The notes beneath the pieces were generated by a model. The model saw only the letters and a program-made list of their open reading frames with translations, ran no database searches and was not told the DNA's origin. 64,000 nt of DNA. Origin: Zobellia laminariae. GTDB taxonomy: Bacteria > Bacteroidota > Bacteroidia > Flavobacteriales > Flavobacteriaceae. This document shows, one piece after another, positions 55,052 through 64,000 of this stretch. The position numbers and the translations under genes are program-made. Numbering within the stretch: the stretch's first letter is position 1; every line of letters begins with the position of its first letter. The stretch is from assembly GCF_009725995.1 (NCBI RefSeq), contig NZ_RCNS01000001.1, positions 1,381,195-1,445,194 on the forward strand. Direction: 5' to 3'.

Positions 55052-57280
55052 TTATGAGCTGACGACGACTGTACTGCTAACCAACTCACAAAGTTGCTTA
55101 CTGAAATAGAGCATTGCTTTTATTTCAGTAACACTAAGTAGCCTTTCTTTCTTAAGAATTAAAAGGGATGAGCCATTAGATTCTATATGATAGTAAGGGT
55201 TACTTTCTAGAAACAAAATTAACTCATCGGTGAATAATGCTTTAATATTTTCTGAATTTTCTCCGCTTAGGTAGAATCTTTTATTAAAATCAGGATGATT
55301 ATCAAGGTCAATGTCTTTAAAACCAGCTAAACTATATTTAAAGTCCAAAAGGCCTTCTTTATCTAAGGTAAAAACAGGAATATCCTCTTCTAATTGCATA
55401 TGCATTACAGTGGTTTTTACTACCTCATAGGCAATAAAAGCACCTTCTGTAAACTCTACATCAAACAAGTTGTATTTTCCTTGTTTGTCAGAAAGGGTGT
55501 TGTAGATATATGGAATTTGACGTCTTCTAAAGAAAACAAAGCTATTTAAGAACTTAGTTTTTTTGTTTTTCTTAGCGTTATAGGTCCACTTAAGCTCTTT
55601 TGCGGTGCTTTCTAATAAGCCTTGTCGTTTGGTAAAATACCGACCAATTTGTTTTAGTTTATTTATTGGAAGCACTTTTCGTATCGCGAAAGGATGTGTT
55701 GAATCTGCACCATGTTTGTCAAGACCAATTATTTCTACACTACCTCCTTTTTTAGCAAAAGTCTCGGCGTAGTTTTCCAAACCTTCCATAGCCGTATGAT
55801 CTACAAAAGTACAGAGAGAGAAATCTAAAATTACGTTCTCGGTTTCTGGAATAACGTCTAGTTTGTTCTTCAACTTATAGAAATTCAAGAAGTTACAGAA
55901 GTACTTAATGCTCACATAAAAATTGCCACCATCGTTTTCTTTAAACAGAAGCACGTTTGGTTTTGAAATATGGCTAAGAAACAAGGATAAACTTTTGTTA
56001 ATCAGTACATGAACAATAAAAGTCACCAAAATTCCAACGGTTATACCCGTTATTAAATTGGTAAATAATGTAGTTAGTAATGTGGCCAAGAATATGAGAA
56101 TTTGCTCTTTACCAATCTTAGCAATTTTTTGAAGGGTTTTAGGTGTTGCTAACTTATAACCTGTAAACACTAAAATTGCTGCTAATGCCGCTAAGGGAAT
56201 CCTCCGTAATTGATCTTGAAATAGCAAAATAAAGATTACCAAAAAGAGGGCGTGAAATAAATTGGCAGAGCGATTTGTAGCCCCGTTATTTACGTTTACG
56301 GAACTTCTTGCAATAACGGTTACTACATTCAACCCACCTACTAAACCGCTTAGTGTTGTTGCAAGGCCAAGAGCCTTAAGGTCTTTGTTTACATTGGAAC
56401 GCCTACTAAGAGGATCCAGCTTATCAACTGCTTTAATACTCAGTAAGGATTCAATACTGGCAATTAAGGTTATTGCAAAAACAACAAGGATAAAATCTGT
56501 TTCTAAAACCTTAGAGAAATCGGGAAAAGCCATGTTTCTAATGGCATCATCTGGTATGTTCACCAAATATTCAGGACTCATTGGGTATGGAGCATCTGTC
56601 CAAACAAAGAAGTAACTAAAGCCTATGGATAGAATTAAAATCCACATTGGGGCTGGCACTAAATGAAAGTAAGGGTTTCTTATTTTAGCATAGAATACCA
56701 TAATTAGTAAACTAATGATACCAATGGCCGCAGCAATAAGCATACTACTATCAGGATTTTGAAATAGCGCAACAATGGCCAAAGGTGTTTTTGCTAAAAG
56801 AGCAATAATACTTCCAGAAGCTTCATTGTTTCCTACCATGATATGAAACTGCTTTGATAAAATCCCGAGTCCTATTGCGGCAAGCATTCCCTCAATTGCC
56901 GAAGCAGGAAAAAAGTCGGCTAACCGTCCTAGTTTCAGGAACCCTAAGAGTAACATTAAAATACCTGAAAAAACAATGGCTGCAAGGGTAAATAAATAAC
57001 CTTGATACATATCACCACCACCAAGAGTTGTAATAGCACCCAAGAGTACAATAACCAATCCATTACCCGGACCGGTAATAGTGACGTTAGAACCACCTAA
57101 AATAGAGACTACCAAACCACCAACTACTGCTGCAATAATACCTGATATAGGTGGAGCTTCACTAGCTAAAGCTAAACCCAAACCTAATGGCAGGGCAATA
57201 AGAGACACGACAAAACCAGAAAATAAATTTTTAGGAAGCGCTTTTATAAAAGTTTTGGTTGGACTGGTTTTTGGAATCAA
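55052..57280 (-). CDS. SulP-family anion transporter with STAS and extra C-terminal domain
   Basis: A 742-residue transporter of the SulP family (sulfate, bicarbonate or similar anions). Residues 15-430 hold about ten to fourteen membrane segments, with LIALPLGLGLALASEAPPI and FPASAIEGMLAAIGLGI as family landmarks. A STAS-like domain follows (VILDFSLCTFVDHTAMEGL, about 475-560). The last about 190 residues are an extra soluble domain (EGAFIAYEVVKTTV, then HPDFNKRFYLSGENSENIKA) I cannot name. The only plausible start is TTG at 57280, whose bases overlap the USP stop (TTGA), indicating translational coupling. Bicarbonate is plausible for a marine bacterium but unproved. Confidence 0.9.
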   Translation of the reverse strand: MIPKTSPTKTFIKALPKNLFSGFVVSLIALPLGLGLALASEAPPISGIIAAVVGGLVVSILGGSNVTITGPGNGLVIVLLGAITTLGGGDMYQGYLFTLAAIVFSGILMLLLGFLKLGRLADFFPASAIEGMLAAIGLGILSKQFHIMVGNNEASGSIIALLAKTPLAIVALFQNPDSSMLIAAAIGIISLLIMVFYAKIRNPYFHLVPAPMWILILSIGFSYFFVWTDAPYPMSPEYLVNIPDDAIRNMAFPDFSKVLETDFILVVFAITLIASIESLLSIKAVDKLDPLSRRSNVNKDLKALGLATTLSGLVGGLNVVTVIARSSVNVNNGATNRSANLFHALFLVIFILLFQDQLRRIPLAALAAILVFTGYKLATPKTLQKIAKIGKEQILIFLATLLTTLFTNLITGITVGILVTFIVHVLINKSLSLFLSHISKPNVLLFKENDGGNFYVSIKYFCNFLNFYKLKNKLDVIPETENVILDFSLCTFVDHTAMEGLENYAETFAKKGGSVEIIGLDKHGADSTHPFAIRKVLPINKLKQIGRYFTKRQGLLESTAKELKWTYNAKKNKKTKFLNSFVFFRRRQIPYIYNTLSDKQGKYNLFDVEFTEGAFIAYEVVKTTVMHMQLEEDIPVFTLDKEGLLDFKYSLAGFKDIDLDNHPDFNKRFYLSGENSENIKALFTDELILFLESNPYYHIESNGSSLLILKKERLLSVTEIKAMLYFSKQLCELVSSTVVVSS

Positions 57281-58140
57281 TTAGTTTTTCTTATGATTAA
57301 AAGGTCGGTTGGTAAATCTGAAAGTATATATTCAATATCATGCGGAAACAAACGGTCTAAAAAACCGGTTTTAGAAGGGGCGTTCATAATTAAAAGATCG
57401 GCCCTAACTACTTCTGCATAATGCCCAATAGAATACCCTCTTTTACCAAAGATACTTTGTGTTTTTACGGTAATATTATCTGTTAGATATGGAGGTAGGC
57501 CATTAATGATTTTACGTACTCTAGATTCTTCGCGATGTTTTAAGCGTTCCTTCATAAGGTTCGCTTTTTTAAGCGATCGATCATCTTCTACAGTTACGTG
57601 TATTTCTTTTTGTAATATCTCTTCTACGATGGTCAATTGCTGTGCGCCAAAGGCATTGGCAGCATAAAAAGCATTGGTTATGGCAAAATGGGTTTCAGGA
57701 GCATCAAGGCCATTTACAACAATATGCTTACAAGGTACTCGTTCTGCGGATGGTTTTATAAGAAGCAAAACAGAACAACATACTTTACGGGTTAGTTTTC
57801 TGGCTATGGAACCCACATAAAACTGAAACATGTTTTCATTTTGCATGGCACCAAGAATCAATAAATCAATTTTTGATGTTGTACATGTACTTGAAATCAC
57901 ACTATATGGATCACCACTTTCCCATTGAATTTCTACTTCTAAATTTTGATGCGCCGTTTGCTCAAGAATCTGATTAATTTGATTCGATTTCTCCAATGAC
58001 TTTTCTCCTACATGTAATAATATCAGCTTCGCGCCAAAAAAAAATGCGATACGCGCAGTTTCAATCACATTTACCTTCAAAGAAGGAGAGAAAGCAAAGC
58101 CAAATAAAATAGTTTTAAACGGTTGTAGTTCTGAAGCCAT
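57277..58140 (-). CDS. Universal stress protein (tandem)
   Basis: A 287-residue protein with two USP-like halves. The first half opens TILFGFAFSPSLKVNVIETA and contains DLLILGAMQNENMFQFYVGSIARKL; the second ends ADLLIMNAPSKTGFLDRLFPHDIEYILSDLP-like sequence with the LLIIRK strand. The GxxGx9GS ATP loop is only partly kept in the first half (GAMQNENMFQFYVGS). USPs bind nucleotides and often modulate transporters. It overlaps the SulP start by 4 bp, which suggests it regulates or supports SulP. ATG 58140 is preferred over 58161. Confidence 0.88.
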   Translation of the reverse strand: MASELQPFKTILFGFAFSPSLKVNVIETARIAFFFGAKLILLHVGEKSLEKSNQINQILEQTAHQNLEVEIQWESGDPYSVISSTCTTSKIDLLILGAMQNENMFQFYVGSIARKLTRKVCCSVLLLIKPSAERVPCKHIVVNGLDAPETHFAITNAFYAANAFGAQQLTIVEEILQKEIHVTVEDDRSLKKANLMKERLKHREESRVRKIINGLPPYLTDNITVKTQSIFGKRGYSIGHYAEVVRADLLIMNAPSKTGFLDRLFPHDIEYILSDLPTDLLIIRKTN

Positions 58141-58252
58141 GATTGTATAATGGGAGCCCAATATAGCATAATAATAAAAAAGGAATATCTTGACTTATTG
58201 AATTCTATTTTTTGAGATAAAATAGTTATTTTTCAAGCTTAATGAAAAAGCT

Positions 58253-60121
58253 ATGGTAGAACTTGCAGGAATCATCATTTTAGGAATATTAGCGCAGTGG
58301 TTTGCATGGCGTTTAAAGTTGCCTGCAATTCTTCCTTTAATCCTAATTGGGCTGCTAGTGGGGCCAATTGCCTCTTTGTACACTGTTGATGGGCAAAAAC
58401 TTATAGAGCCTATCTGGAATGGAGAAATAGGACTCTTCCCTGGTGATTCGCTCTACTATTTTGTTTCGCTTGCAATAAGTATTATTCTTTTTGAAGGTGG
58501 GTTAACTCTAAAACGTTCGGAAATTAGAAATGTAGGCCCAGTAATTACAAAGTTAATTACGTTAGGGTCACTGGTCACATTTGTATGCTCAGGGATTGCC
58601 GCGCATTATATTTTTGGGTTGAGCTGGCAGGTTTCTTTCTTGTTTTCGGCTTTAATTATTGTTACGGGGCCTACCGTAATAACACCTATTTTGAGAAATA
58701 TACCTTTAAAGAAAGATGTTTCGGCCGTATTGAAATGGGAGGGAATATTAATAGATCCTATAGGAGCTTTAGCGGCTGTATTGGTTTTTGAATTCATAAG
58801 TGTTGGAGAGGGAAAAGCCTATACCATAACGGCTTTAATAGAATTCGGGAAGATTTTACTCTTCGGTTTCACGTTTGGTTTCACATTTGCACATGCACTG
58901 ACCTTTGCTATTAAAAAGAATTTTATTCCACATTATTTATTGAACGTGGCATCGCTTTCTACAGTGCTTCTTGTTTTTGTAATGTCAGATTCTTTTGCAC
59001 ATGAATCAGGGCTTTTAGCAGTCGTGGTTATGGGTATGGTTATGGGTAATACGGAACTTCCTAATATTAAAGAACTTCTATATTTCAAAGAGTCACTGAG
59101 TATTTTATTGATTTCTATCCTATTTATTTTATTGGCCGCAAATATTAATATCTCAGACCTTGAATTGATTTTTAACTGGAGAACCGCAGCGCTATTTGCT
59201 ATTATTGTTTTTGTAATTAGACCGCTGGGCGTCTTTTTAAGTTCGTCCGGTTCAAACCTGAAATTCAATGAAAAACTTTTTATAGGTTGGGTTGGACCAA
59301 GAGGTATCGTTGCTGCTGGTATTGCTTCACTGTTTGGTTCTAAGCTGCTCGCTAAAGGAGAGCCTGGGGCTGAATTTATTACTCCTCTAGTATTCATGAT
59401 TGTATTGGGAACCGTACTCTTGAACGCTACTACAGCACGTCTGTTTGCTAAGGCAGTAGGTGTGTTTTTGACCAAATCAGAAGGCATACTAATTATAGGA
59501 GCATCAAAAGCATCTCGTCTTATTGCAGACTATCTTAACAAGAACAGCCGTCATGTAGTTTTAATTGATAATAACCAGACGAACATAAACAAGGCTAAGA
59601 AATTAGGGCTTGAGGCTTTTACGGCAAATATTTATTCCGATACGTTAACTGACAATATAGAGCTCAACGACGTAGGGTATCTTATGGCATTGACGGGTAA
59701 CTCAGAGATTAACAAGTACGCGGTAAATAATTTCAGTAAAGATTTTGGAGCGAACGGTTCTTTCAGGTTGGTAAATGCCGATGAAATGAATAACCCGGAA
59801 AACAATCCTAAAGAAGGGCTGTTCTCACATACCGATGACTTTATTAAATTAACGGAAACCGCACGAAAGTTTCCTGCAGTGCATGAGATAGAGTTAAAGG
59901 ATAAAGAGCATTACGAGGCATTGATAGAGATTACTAAAGCCGATGAGAATATAGTGCCTATCTTCTTAAAAACACCAAAAGGCGATTTACAGATTATTTC
60001 TAGTTTTAGCACTGATTTTGAGGATATCACAGACAAATACCGATTGGTTTACTTAGGTAAGGTATTTGATGTTGACGAGACTGAGGACGAAGTTGAAATT
60101 GACCAAAAAGAGGAAGAATAG
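58253..60121 (+). CDS. Na+/H+ antiporter (CPA1, NhaP-like) with TrkA-N domain
   Basis: A 622-residue inner-membrane antiporter. About twelve membrane segments occupy residues 1-395, with LIVTGPTVITPILRNIPLKKDVSAVLKWEG as the CPA1 core and GWVGPRGIVAAGIASLFG a second signature. Residues about 411-530 are a TrkA-N/RCK-type nucleotide-binding domain (ILIIGASKASRLIADYLNK, then VVLIDNNQTNINKAKK), and the C-terminus is acidic (DEVEIDQKEEE). It probably exchanges Na+ (or K+) for H+ under control by NAD(H) or a similar ligand. It is divergent from the USP-SulP genes and monocistronic. Confidence 0.92.
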   Translation: MVELAGIIILGILAQWFAWRLKLPAILPLILIGLLVGPIASLYTVDGQKLIEPIWNGEIGLFPGDSLYYFVSLAISIILFEGGLTLKRSEIRNVGPVITKLITLGSLVTFVCSGIAAHYIFGLSWQVSFLFSALIIVTGPTVITPILRNIPLKKDVSAVLKWEGILIDPIGALAAVLVFEFISVGEGKAYTITALIEFGKILLFGFTFGFTFAHALTFAIKKNFIPHYLLNVASLSTVLLVFVMSDSFAHESGLLAVVVMGMVMGNTELPNIKELLYFKESLSILLISILFILLAANINISDLELIFNWRTAALFAIIVFVIRPLGVFLSSSGSNLKFNEKLFIGWVGPRGIVAAGIASLFGSKLLAKGEPGAEFITPLVFMIVLGTVLLNATTARLFAKAVGVFLTKSEGILIIGASKASRLIADYLNKNSRHVVLIDNNQTNINKAKKLGLEAFTANIYSDTLTDNIELNDVGYLMALTGNSEINKYAVNNFSKDFGANGSFRLVNADEMNNPENNPKEGLFSHTDDFIKLTETARKFPAVHEIELKDKEHYEALIEITKADENIVPIFLKTPKGDLQIISSFSTDFEDITDKYRLVYLGKVFDVDETEDEVEIDQKEEE

Positions 60122-60187
60122 CCAAAGATAATAGGGCGCACTTCTACTTTAATATTTTTAAAATTCTTCTTGAATAAAACTCAAGGA

Positions 60188-60421
60188 CTAGCCTGAAAAT
60201 GGCATGGTCTTGTAAACGAATATATCTATATCATCTTGCTTCACTTCTATGTATTCATCTCCTGCAAGGCTATAAAAATGGATAGATGATTCCCTTTTGA
60301 TTTTATCTTCTAAAAGATTTATATCTATCTCACCACTTTCTTGTTGCCAAATAAATATGGAGTTCTGTTCCGTAGGAATCGTTCTGTGTTTTGCGTTAAA
60401 ATGGGCTATATACGTGGTCAT
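60188..60421 (-). CDS. Small hypothetical protein
   Basis: A 77-residue acidic protein with no signal peptide or membrane segment. It is rich in beta-forming stretches (IFIWQQESGEIDINLLEDK, IHFYSLAGDEYIEVK, IDIFVYKTM). I do not recognise a family. It has a plausible ATG, a stop, and stands alone on its strand in an otherwise gene-free gap, convergent with the antiporter. Coding potential is modest, so it could still be spurious. Confidence 0.5.
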   Translation of the reverse strand: MTTYIAHFNAKHRTIPTEQNSIFIWQQESGEIDINLLEDKIKRESSIHFYSLAGDEYIEVKQDDIDIFVYKTMPFSG

Positions 60422-60675
60422 TTTTTGCGAAATAGTTTTACACTATTAAAACAGATACTAGGATTAAAAATTGCCCAAAAATTGAAATATTTGTAAGAAA
60501 AAGAATATTTATACGTAGGAATAACAGAAGTGTTTGATTTAGAATAATTTACATTGAACACTATTTTGTAAAGGATGTTACATAGAATTTTTTGGTTAAT
60601 CGTGTTATGGCAATATTCTAAAGTGTGAGCCGTTTTATTATCACTTAACCTATTACTATTTTAACAAAATTTATT

Positions 60676-61041
60676 ATGAAAAAACTGTTTTTATTTTTTG
60701 CTTTAGCGAGTACCGTAGCCTTTACAAGTTGTTCTAAAGATGACGATGATACTGATGTAATTATCGGTACTTGGATTAGTGAAGCTAGTATTACGCCAGA
60801 TGGTGGTTCTACCACAACATATGAAGACACTTGGGTTTTTAATACGGATTTAACCGGAGAATATGCGGAGACTACTAATGAAGAAGTAGATTTTGAAACT
60901 ACATTTACTTGGATGAAATCAGAAGACTCTTATATTGTTATATATGCAGATGATGAAGGGACAGATACGTTTACAGTAGGAGAATTACTAGGTAGTACCA
61001 CACTTATGGAAGGTGATAATATTTTAGCTGTAAAGGAATAA
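60676..61041 (+). CDS. Small lipoprotein, lipocalin-like domain
   Basis: A 121-residue lipoprotein. The signal peptide ends FTSC (lipid-modified Cys near residue 19), immediately followed by SKDDDD, an acidic tract of the kind that sends Bacteroidota lipoproteins to the cell surface. The rest is a compact beta-barrel pattern opening IIGTWISEASITPDGG and containing TWVFNTDLTGEYAET, like lipocalin-like/DUF5004 proteins. A ligand is not known. It is monocistronic and ends at a bidirectional terminator shared with lepA. Confidence 0.8.
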   Translation: MKKLFLFFALASTVAFTSCSKDDDDTDVIIGTWISEASITPDGGSTTTYEDTWVFNTDLTGEYAETTNEEVDFETTFTWMKSEDSYIVIYADDEGTDTFTVGELLGSTTLMEGDNILAVKE

Positions 61042-61060
61042 TAGTAAAAACAATTATATA

Positions 61061-61098
61061 AAAAAATCCCTTGTTCTTTCGAGCAAGGGATTTTTTTT
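61061..61098. terminator. Bidirectional terminator between lipoprotein gene and lepA
   Basis: Stem AAAAAATCCCTTG with CAAGGGATTTTTT, extended by wobble pairs around the loop TTTC, with A and T runs on both flanks. The right T run overlaps the lepA stop codon (61097-61099). Confidence 0.9.
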
Positions 61099-62893
61099 AA
61101 TCGTTTAGTTTTAACACTGCCATAAAAGCTTCTTGAGGCACTTCTACGTTACCAACTTGGCGCATACGTTTTTTACCTTTTTTCTGCTTCTCTAACAACT
61201 TACGTTTTCTAGAAATGTCACCACCATAACATTTTGCGGTTACATCTTTACGTAAGGCTTTGGTAGTTTCTCTAGATATTATTTTTGCGCCAATAGCAGC
61301 TTGGATCGGAATATCAAATTGCTGTCTTGGTATTAGTTCCTTTAACTTTGAGCAGATCTTCTTACCAATGTTCACTGCATTGTCTGCATGAAGTAAAGCG
61401 GAAAGTGCATCTACGGGCTGTGAATTTAATAAAATATCTACACGTACTAATTTAGAAGGACGCATTCCTATTGGAGCGTAATCAAAAGAAGCATATCCTT
61501 TTGAAACGGTTTTTAATCGGTCATAGAAATCAAAAACAATTTCCGCCAATGGCATGTCAAAAGTAAGCTCAACACGTTCCGTGGTTAAATACGTCTGATT
61601 GGTAATCACCCCTCTTTTTTCAATACACAAAGACATTACGTTACCTACAAAATCGGCTTTAGTAATAATCGTTGCTTTTATATAAGGTTCCTCTACATGA
61701 TCAATGCTTGACGGATCAGGCAAATCTGTAGGATTATTTACAACAAGTGGTTTATCAGGGTTTTTACGAGTAAATGCATGATAACTTACGTTGGGTACGG
61801 TAGTAATTACGGTCATGTTAAATTCCCGCTCTAAACGCTCTTGAATAATTTCCATGTGAAGCATTCCTAAGAAACCACATCTGAATCCAAAACCAAGAGC
61901 GGCACTGCTTTCAGGAGCAAATACAAGAGAAGCATCGTTCAATTGTAATTTTTCCATTGAAGAACGTAATTCTTCAAACTCATCTGTGTCTACAGGGTAA
62001 ATACCAGCAAAAACCATTGGCTTTACGTCTTCAAAACCTGCTATGGGATTTTTTGTAGGATTAGCGGAATCAGTAATAGTATCACCTACTTTTACTTCAC
62101 GAGCATCTTTAATACCCGTAATCAAATAACCTACATCACCGGCCTTTACACTCTTCTTTACTTCTTGTGTCAACTTTAGGGTTCCTACTTCATCAGCGTA
62201 GTAATCTTTGTCGGTAGCTACAAATTTTATTTTTTGTCCTTTTTTAATTTCGCCGTTAATCACCCTAAAATAGGTTTCAACACCACGAAACGGATTGTAT
62301 ACAGAATCAAAAACAAGTGCTTGTAAAGATTCATCAACATTACCCGTAGGCGCAGGAATACGCTCAATAACGGCAGCTAATATTTCTTCTATGCCAATTC
62401 CGGTTTTTGCACTCGCCGGGATAACCTCTTCGGCCTTACAGCCTAAAAGTTCCACAATATCATCAGTAACTTCTTCAGGGTTGGCACTAGGTAAATCTAC
62501 CTTATTTAAAACAGGAATGATTTCTAAATCATTTTCTAAAGCCAAGTATAAATTAGAAATGGTCTGCGCTTGAATACTCTGTGCAGCATCTACAACTAAA
62601 AGAGCACCTTCACAGGCAGCAATTGATCTAGACACCTCATAAGAGAAATCAACATGACCAGGGGTGTCTATTAAATTAAGAATATATTCTTCACCCTTAT
62701 AAATATATTCCATCTGAATGGCATGGCTCTTTATAGTAATGCCACGCTCTCGCTCTAGGTCCATACTGTCTAAAAGCTGCTCTTTCTTCTCTCGGTCAGT
62801 TACAGAGCCAGTAAATTCTAACAAACGGTCAGCCAAGGTACTTTTACCGTGGTCAATATGGGCGATGATACAAAAGTTTCTTATGTTTTTCAT
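61097..62893 (-). CDS. lepA: Elongation factor 4
   Basis: A 598-residue ribosome-associated GTPase that back-translocates or assists stalled ribosomes. G motifs: [14 protein letters not shown] (G1), RGITIK (G2), [12 protein letters not shown] (G3), NKVDLPSA (G4). The C-terminal LepA-specific region ends [20 protein letters not shown]. The start at ATG 62893 ([12 protein letters not shown]) gives the usual length; ATG 62908 adds five residues and cannot be ruled out. A TTG-22 nt-TATCTTTA promoter-like pair lies at 62942-62974. Confidence 0.95.
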   Translation of the reverse strand: MKNIRNFCIIAHIDHGKSTLADRLLEFTGSVTDREKKEQLLDSMDLERERGITIKSHAIQMEYIYKGEEYILNLIDTPGHVDFSYEVSRSIAACEGALLVVDAAQSIQAQTISNLYLALENDLEIIPVLNKVDLPSANPEEVTDDIVELLGCKAEEVIPASAKTGIGIEEILAAVIERIPAPTGNVDESLQALVFDSVYNPFRGVETYFRVINGEIKKGQKIKFVATDKDYYADEVGTLKLTQEVKKSVKAGDVGYLITGIKDAREVKVGDTITDSANPTKNPIAGFEDVKPMVFAGIYPVDTDEFEELRSSMEKLQLNDASLVFAPESSAALGFGFRCGFLGMLHMEIIQERLEREFNMTVITTVPNVSYHAFTRKNPDKPLVVNNPTDLPDPSSIDHVEEPYIKATIITKADFVGNVMSLCIEKRGVITNQTYLTTERVELTFDMPLAEIVFDFYDRLKTVSKGYASFDYAPIGMRPSKLVRVDILLNSQPVDALSALLHADNAVNIGKKICSKLKELIPRQQFDIPIQAAIGAKIISRETTKALRKDVTAKCYGGDISRKRKLLEKQKKGKKRMRQVGNVEVPQEAFMAVLKLND

Positions 62894-62941
62894 TGATGGT
62901 AAGCTCATTTAAGCAAGCAAATTCTATTACGTATAAGTGGG

Positions 62942-62974
62942 TAAAGATACGTTATTTTAATCCTGTATCATCAA
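62942..62974 (-). promoter_or_regulatory. Probable promoter of lepA
   Basis: The minus strand reads TTG, 22 nt, then TATCTTTA, one base off the TAnnTTTG consensus. Confidence 0.5.
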
Positions 62975-63150
62975 AGCGTATATAGGCATGGTATTTTATG
63001 GCCTGTTTGTAGAGTTAGCTAATTTAAAATAACCTAAACTGTATTGCCCAGAATCATAATTATCTACTTTTTTAATGACGTTAGAAAAGATATCTCCCTT
63101 ACTTATTTGTAAGGTAGTTATATATAACATTGAATCTTAAATTACATTTA

Positions 63151-63184
63151 TTGTAAGATTTTATCCTTAAAAGTGTTACATTTG
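63151..63184 (+). promoter_or_regulatory. Promoter of the receptor gene
   Basis: TTG at 63151-63153, 23 nt, then TACATTTG at 63177-63184, an exact -7 match. The leader to the GTG start at 63204 is about 14 nt. Confidence 0.6.
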
Positions 63185-63203
63185 AAACAGAACCTATCAT
63201 TTA

Positions 63204-64000
63204 GTGAAGAATTTTATTTACCCCTTATTTTTACTATTGTCCTTCAACTGCCTACTTTATTCCCAAGAACTAACTGTTACTGGCGTTGTAAAGAGTCAAG
63301 AGGATAATGCGATTTCTTATGCGAACGTACTCTTATTAAACGCTGCGGATTCTACATTGATTACCGGAACTTCTACAGGAGAAGATGGAACCTTTAAAAT
63401 CATAAAAATACCTGCAGGCAAGTATTTAATCAAGGCAAGTTTTATTGGTAATGAAAGCGCTTTAAAAGCCTTTATACTTGAAGCGGATAAAAAGCTAGAC
63501 CCAATAATCTTGAACGAGTCTGATCAAAGGCTTGATGAGGTGGTGGTTACTTCCCAAAAGCCTAGATTGGAAAGAAAAACAGACCGATTGGTTTTTAATG
63601 TCGAAAACACTGCCTATGCTGATGGCGACGTGTGGGATATTCTCAAAATTGCACCTAGTATTTTAATTTTAAATAACAAGTTAACGGTGCAGGGAAGTTC
63701 TGCCATAGGCGTTTTAATTAATGGACGGAAAATCAATATACCTTATGAAGATATTGTCAACCTTTTATCTGGAACATCTGCCGCCAATGTGTTGTCTATT
63801 GAGATTATAAATAACCCTCCGGCAAAGTATGGAGCAGAAGATAATGCCTTGATTAATATTGTAATGAAAAAGAATATCGTTGCGGGTTATAATGGCGCAA
63901 TCTATAATAAATACACTCAGGGTATCCTGCCCAAACATACTGTTGGTACAGATCACTTTTTTAAGGGTAAGAAAACACAATTATCAGTCAACTATAGTTT
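63204..64000 (+). CDS. Outer-membrane beta-barrel receptor, TonB-dependent type (3' end off window)
   Basis: The first 265 codons of a long outer-membrane protein that continues past the window. GTG at 63204 starts a signal peptide (about residues 1-20, ending LLYSQ). Residues about 21-100 are a carboxypeptidase-regulatory-like beta-sandwich (VTGVVKSQEDNAISYANVLLL, then GEDGTFKIIKIPAGKYLIKA), followed by a plug-like domain (LDEVVVTSQKPRLERKTDRLVFNV, then IGVLINGRKINIPYEDIVNLL, NPPAKYGAEDNALINIVMKK). This is the layout of the outer-membrane beta-barrel family related to TonB-dependent receptors. No ATG is near the start; an in-frame stop at 63183 limits upstream extension. Confidence 0.85.
   Translation, partial: MKNFIYPLFLLLSFNCLLYSQELTVTGVVKSQEDNAISYANVLLLNAADSTLITGTSTGEDGTFKIIKIPAGKYLIKASFIGNESALKAFILEADKKLDPIILNESDQRLDEVVVTSQKPRLERKTDRLVFNVENTAYADGDVWDILKIAPSILILNNKLTVQGSSAIGVLINGRKINIPYEDIVNLLSGTSAANVLSIEIINNPPAKYGAEDNALINIVMKKNIVAGYNGAIYNKYTQGILPKHTVGTDHFFKGKKTQLSVNYS

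Larger units (their letters stand above)
62894..63203. other. Gene-free region between lepA and the receptor gene
   Basis: 310 bp holding the divergent promoters of lepA (62942-62974) and the receptor gene (63151-63184), plus a short hairpin CCTTAC/GTAAGG (63097-63114). I see no ORF or recognisable RNA gene. Confidence 0.6.

Noticed and set aside
1..64000. Transposase, integrase, rRNA, tmRNA, riboswitch or CRISPR array
   Set aside because: I searched for such signals by eye on both strands and found none; only one tRNA gene was recognised.

Overview
The window reads as a chromosomal segment of a marine, gliding member of the Flavobacteriaceae (phylum Bacteroidota). Evidence: AT-rich DNA; promoters of the Bacteroidota type (TTG, then about 20 nt, then TAnnTTTG) and few purine-rich ribosome binding sites; a complete sprC-sprD-sprB-sprF gliding-adhesin locus with type IX secretion (T9SS) type B sorting domains; PorP/SprF-family proteins; a SusC/TonB-type receptor; GH95 and DUF1080 carbohydrate enzymes; and several lipoproteins. 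The genus cannot be fixed from sequence alone.

Layout. 1-5.4 kb: the 3' end of gltX, an SPFH/band-7 membrane protein, a three-gene leftward operon of small envelope-stress proteins (YtxH, holin-like, DUF6327-like) and glnS. 5.6-25.6 kb: the gliding locus, dominated by a 14.6-kb sprB gene encoding a 4856-residue adhesin made of about 40 cysteine-headed SprB-type repeats. 25.7-30.1 kb: folB, tRNA-Cys, a LysE-type exporter, a secreted GIN-domain protein and rnr. 30.1-30.76 kb: a 650-bp gene-free, AT-rich region with several DnaA-box-like 9-mers and dyads, which I propose as a candidate replication origin, followed by rpiB. 31.4-36.5 kb: a CDF metal exporter, a GNAT acetyltransferase, a type II restriction-modification pair with unusual palindromes beside it, and an NlpC/P60 lipoprotein. 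36.6-43.1 kb: an unknown membrane coiled-coil protein, a fructosamine-kinase-like protein, GH95, a DUF5009 membrane acyltransferase-like protein and a DUF1080 lipoprotein. 43.1-49.1 kb: VOC protein, S41 protease, rnpA, and an adjacent M1 aminopeptidase and subtilase pair. 49.5-60.1 kb: metallo-beta-lactamase-fold hydrolase, two cation/proton antiporters of different families, topB, and a SulP transporter coupled to a universal stress protein. 60.2-64 kb: two small proteins, lepA and the start of an outer-membrane receptor that runs off the window.

How the genes fit together. SprC and SprB both carry type B C-terminal sorting domains, and each is followed by a PorP/SprF-family gene (SprD after SprC, SprF after SprB), as expected for T9SS cargo with its dedicated outer-membrane partner. 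The GH95, DUF5009 and DUF1080 genes look like a small glycan-use group. Two Na+ or K+/H+ antiporters and a SulP anion transporter suit a marine ion economy. The most unusual points are the seven-unit higher-order repeat inside sprB, a non-repeat insert within its repeat array, the tandem C-terminal repeat of SprD, the candidate origin, the palindromes at the restriction-modification locus and the extra soluble domain on SulP. I found no prophage, insertion sequence, CRISPR array or rRNA. No completely new system stands out with certainty.
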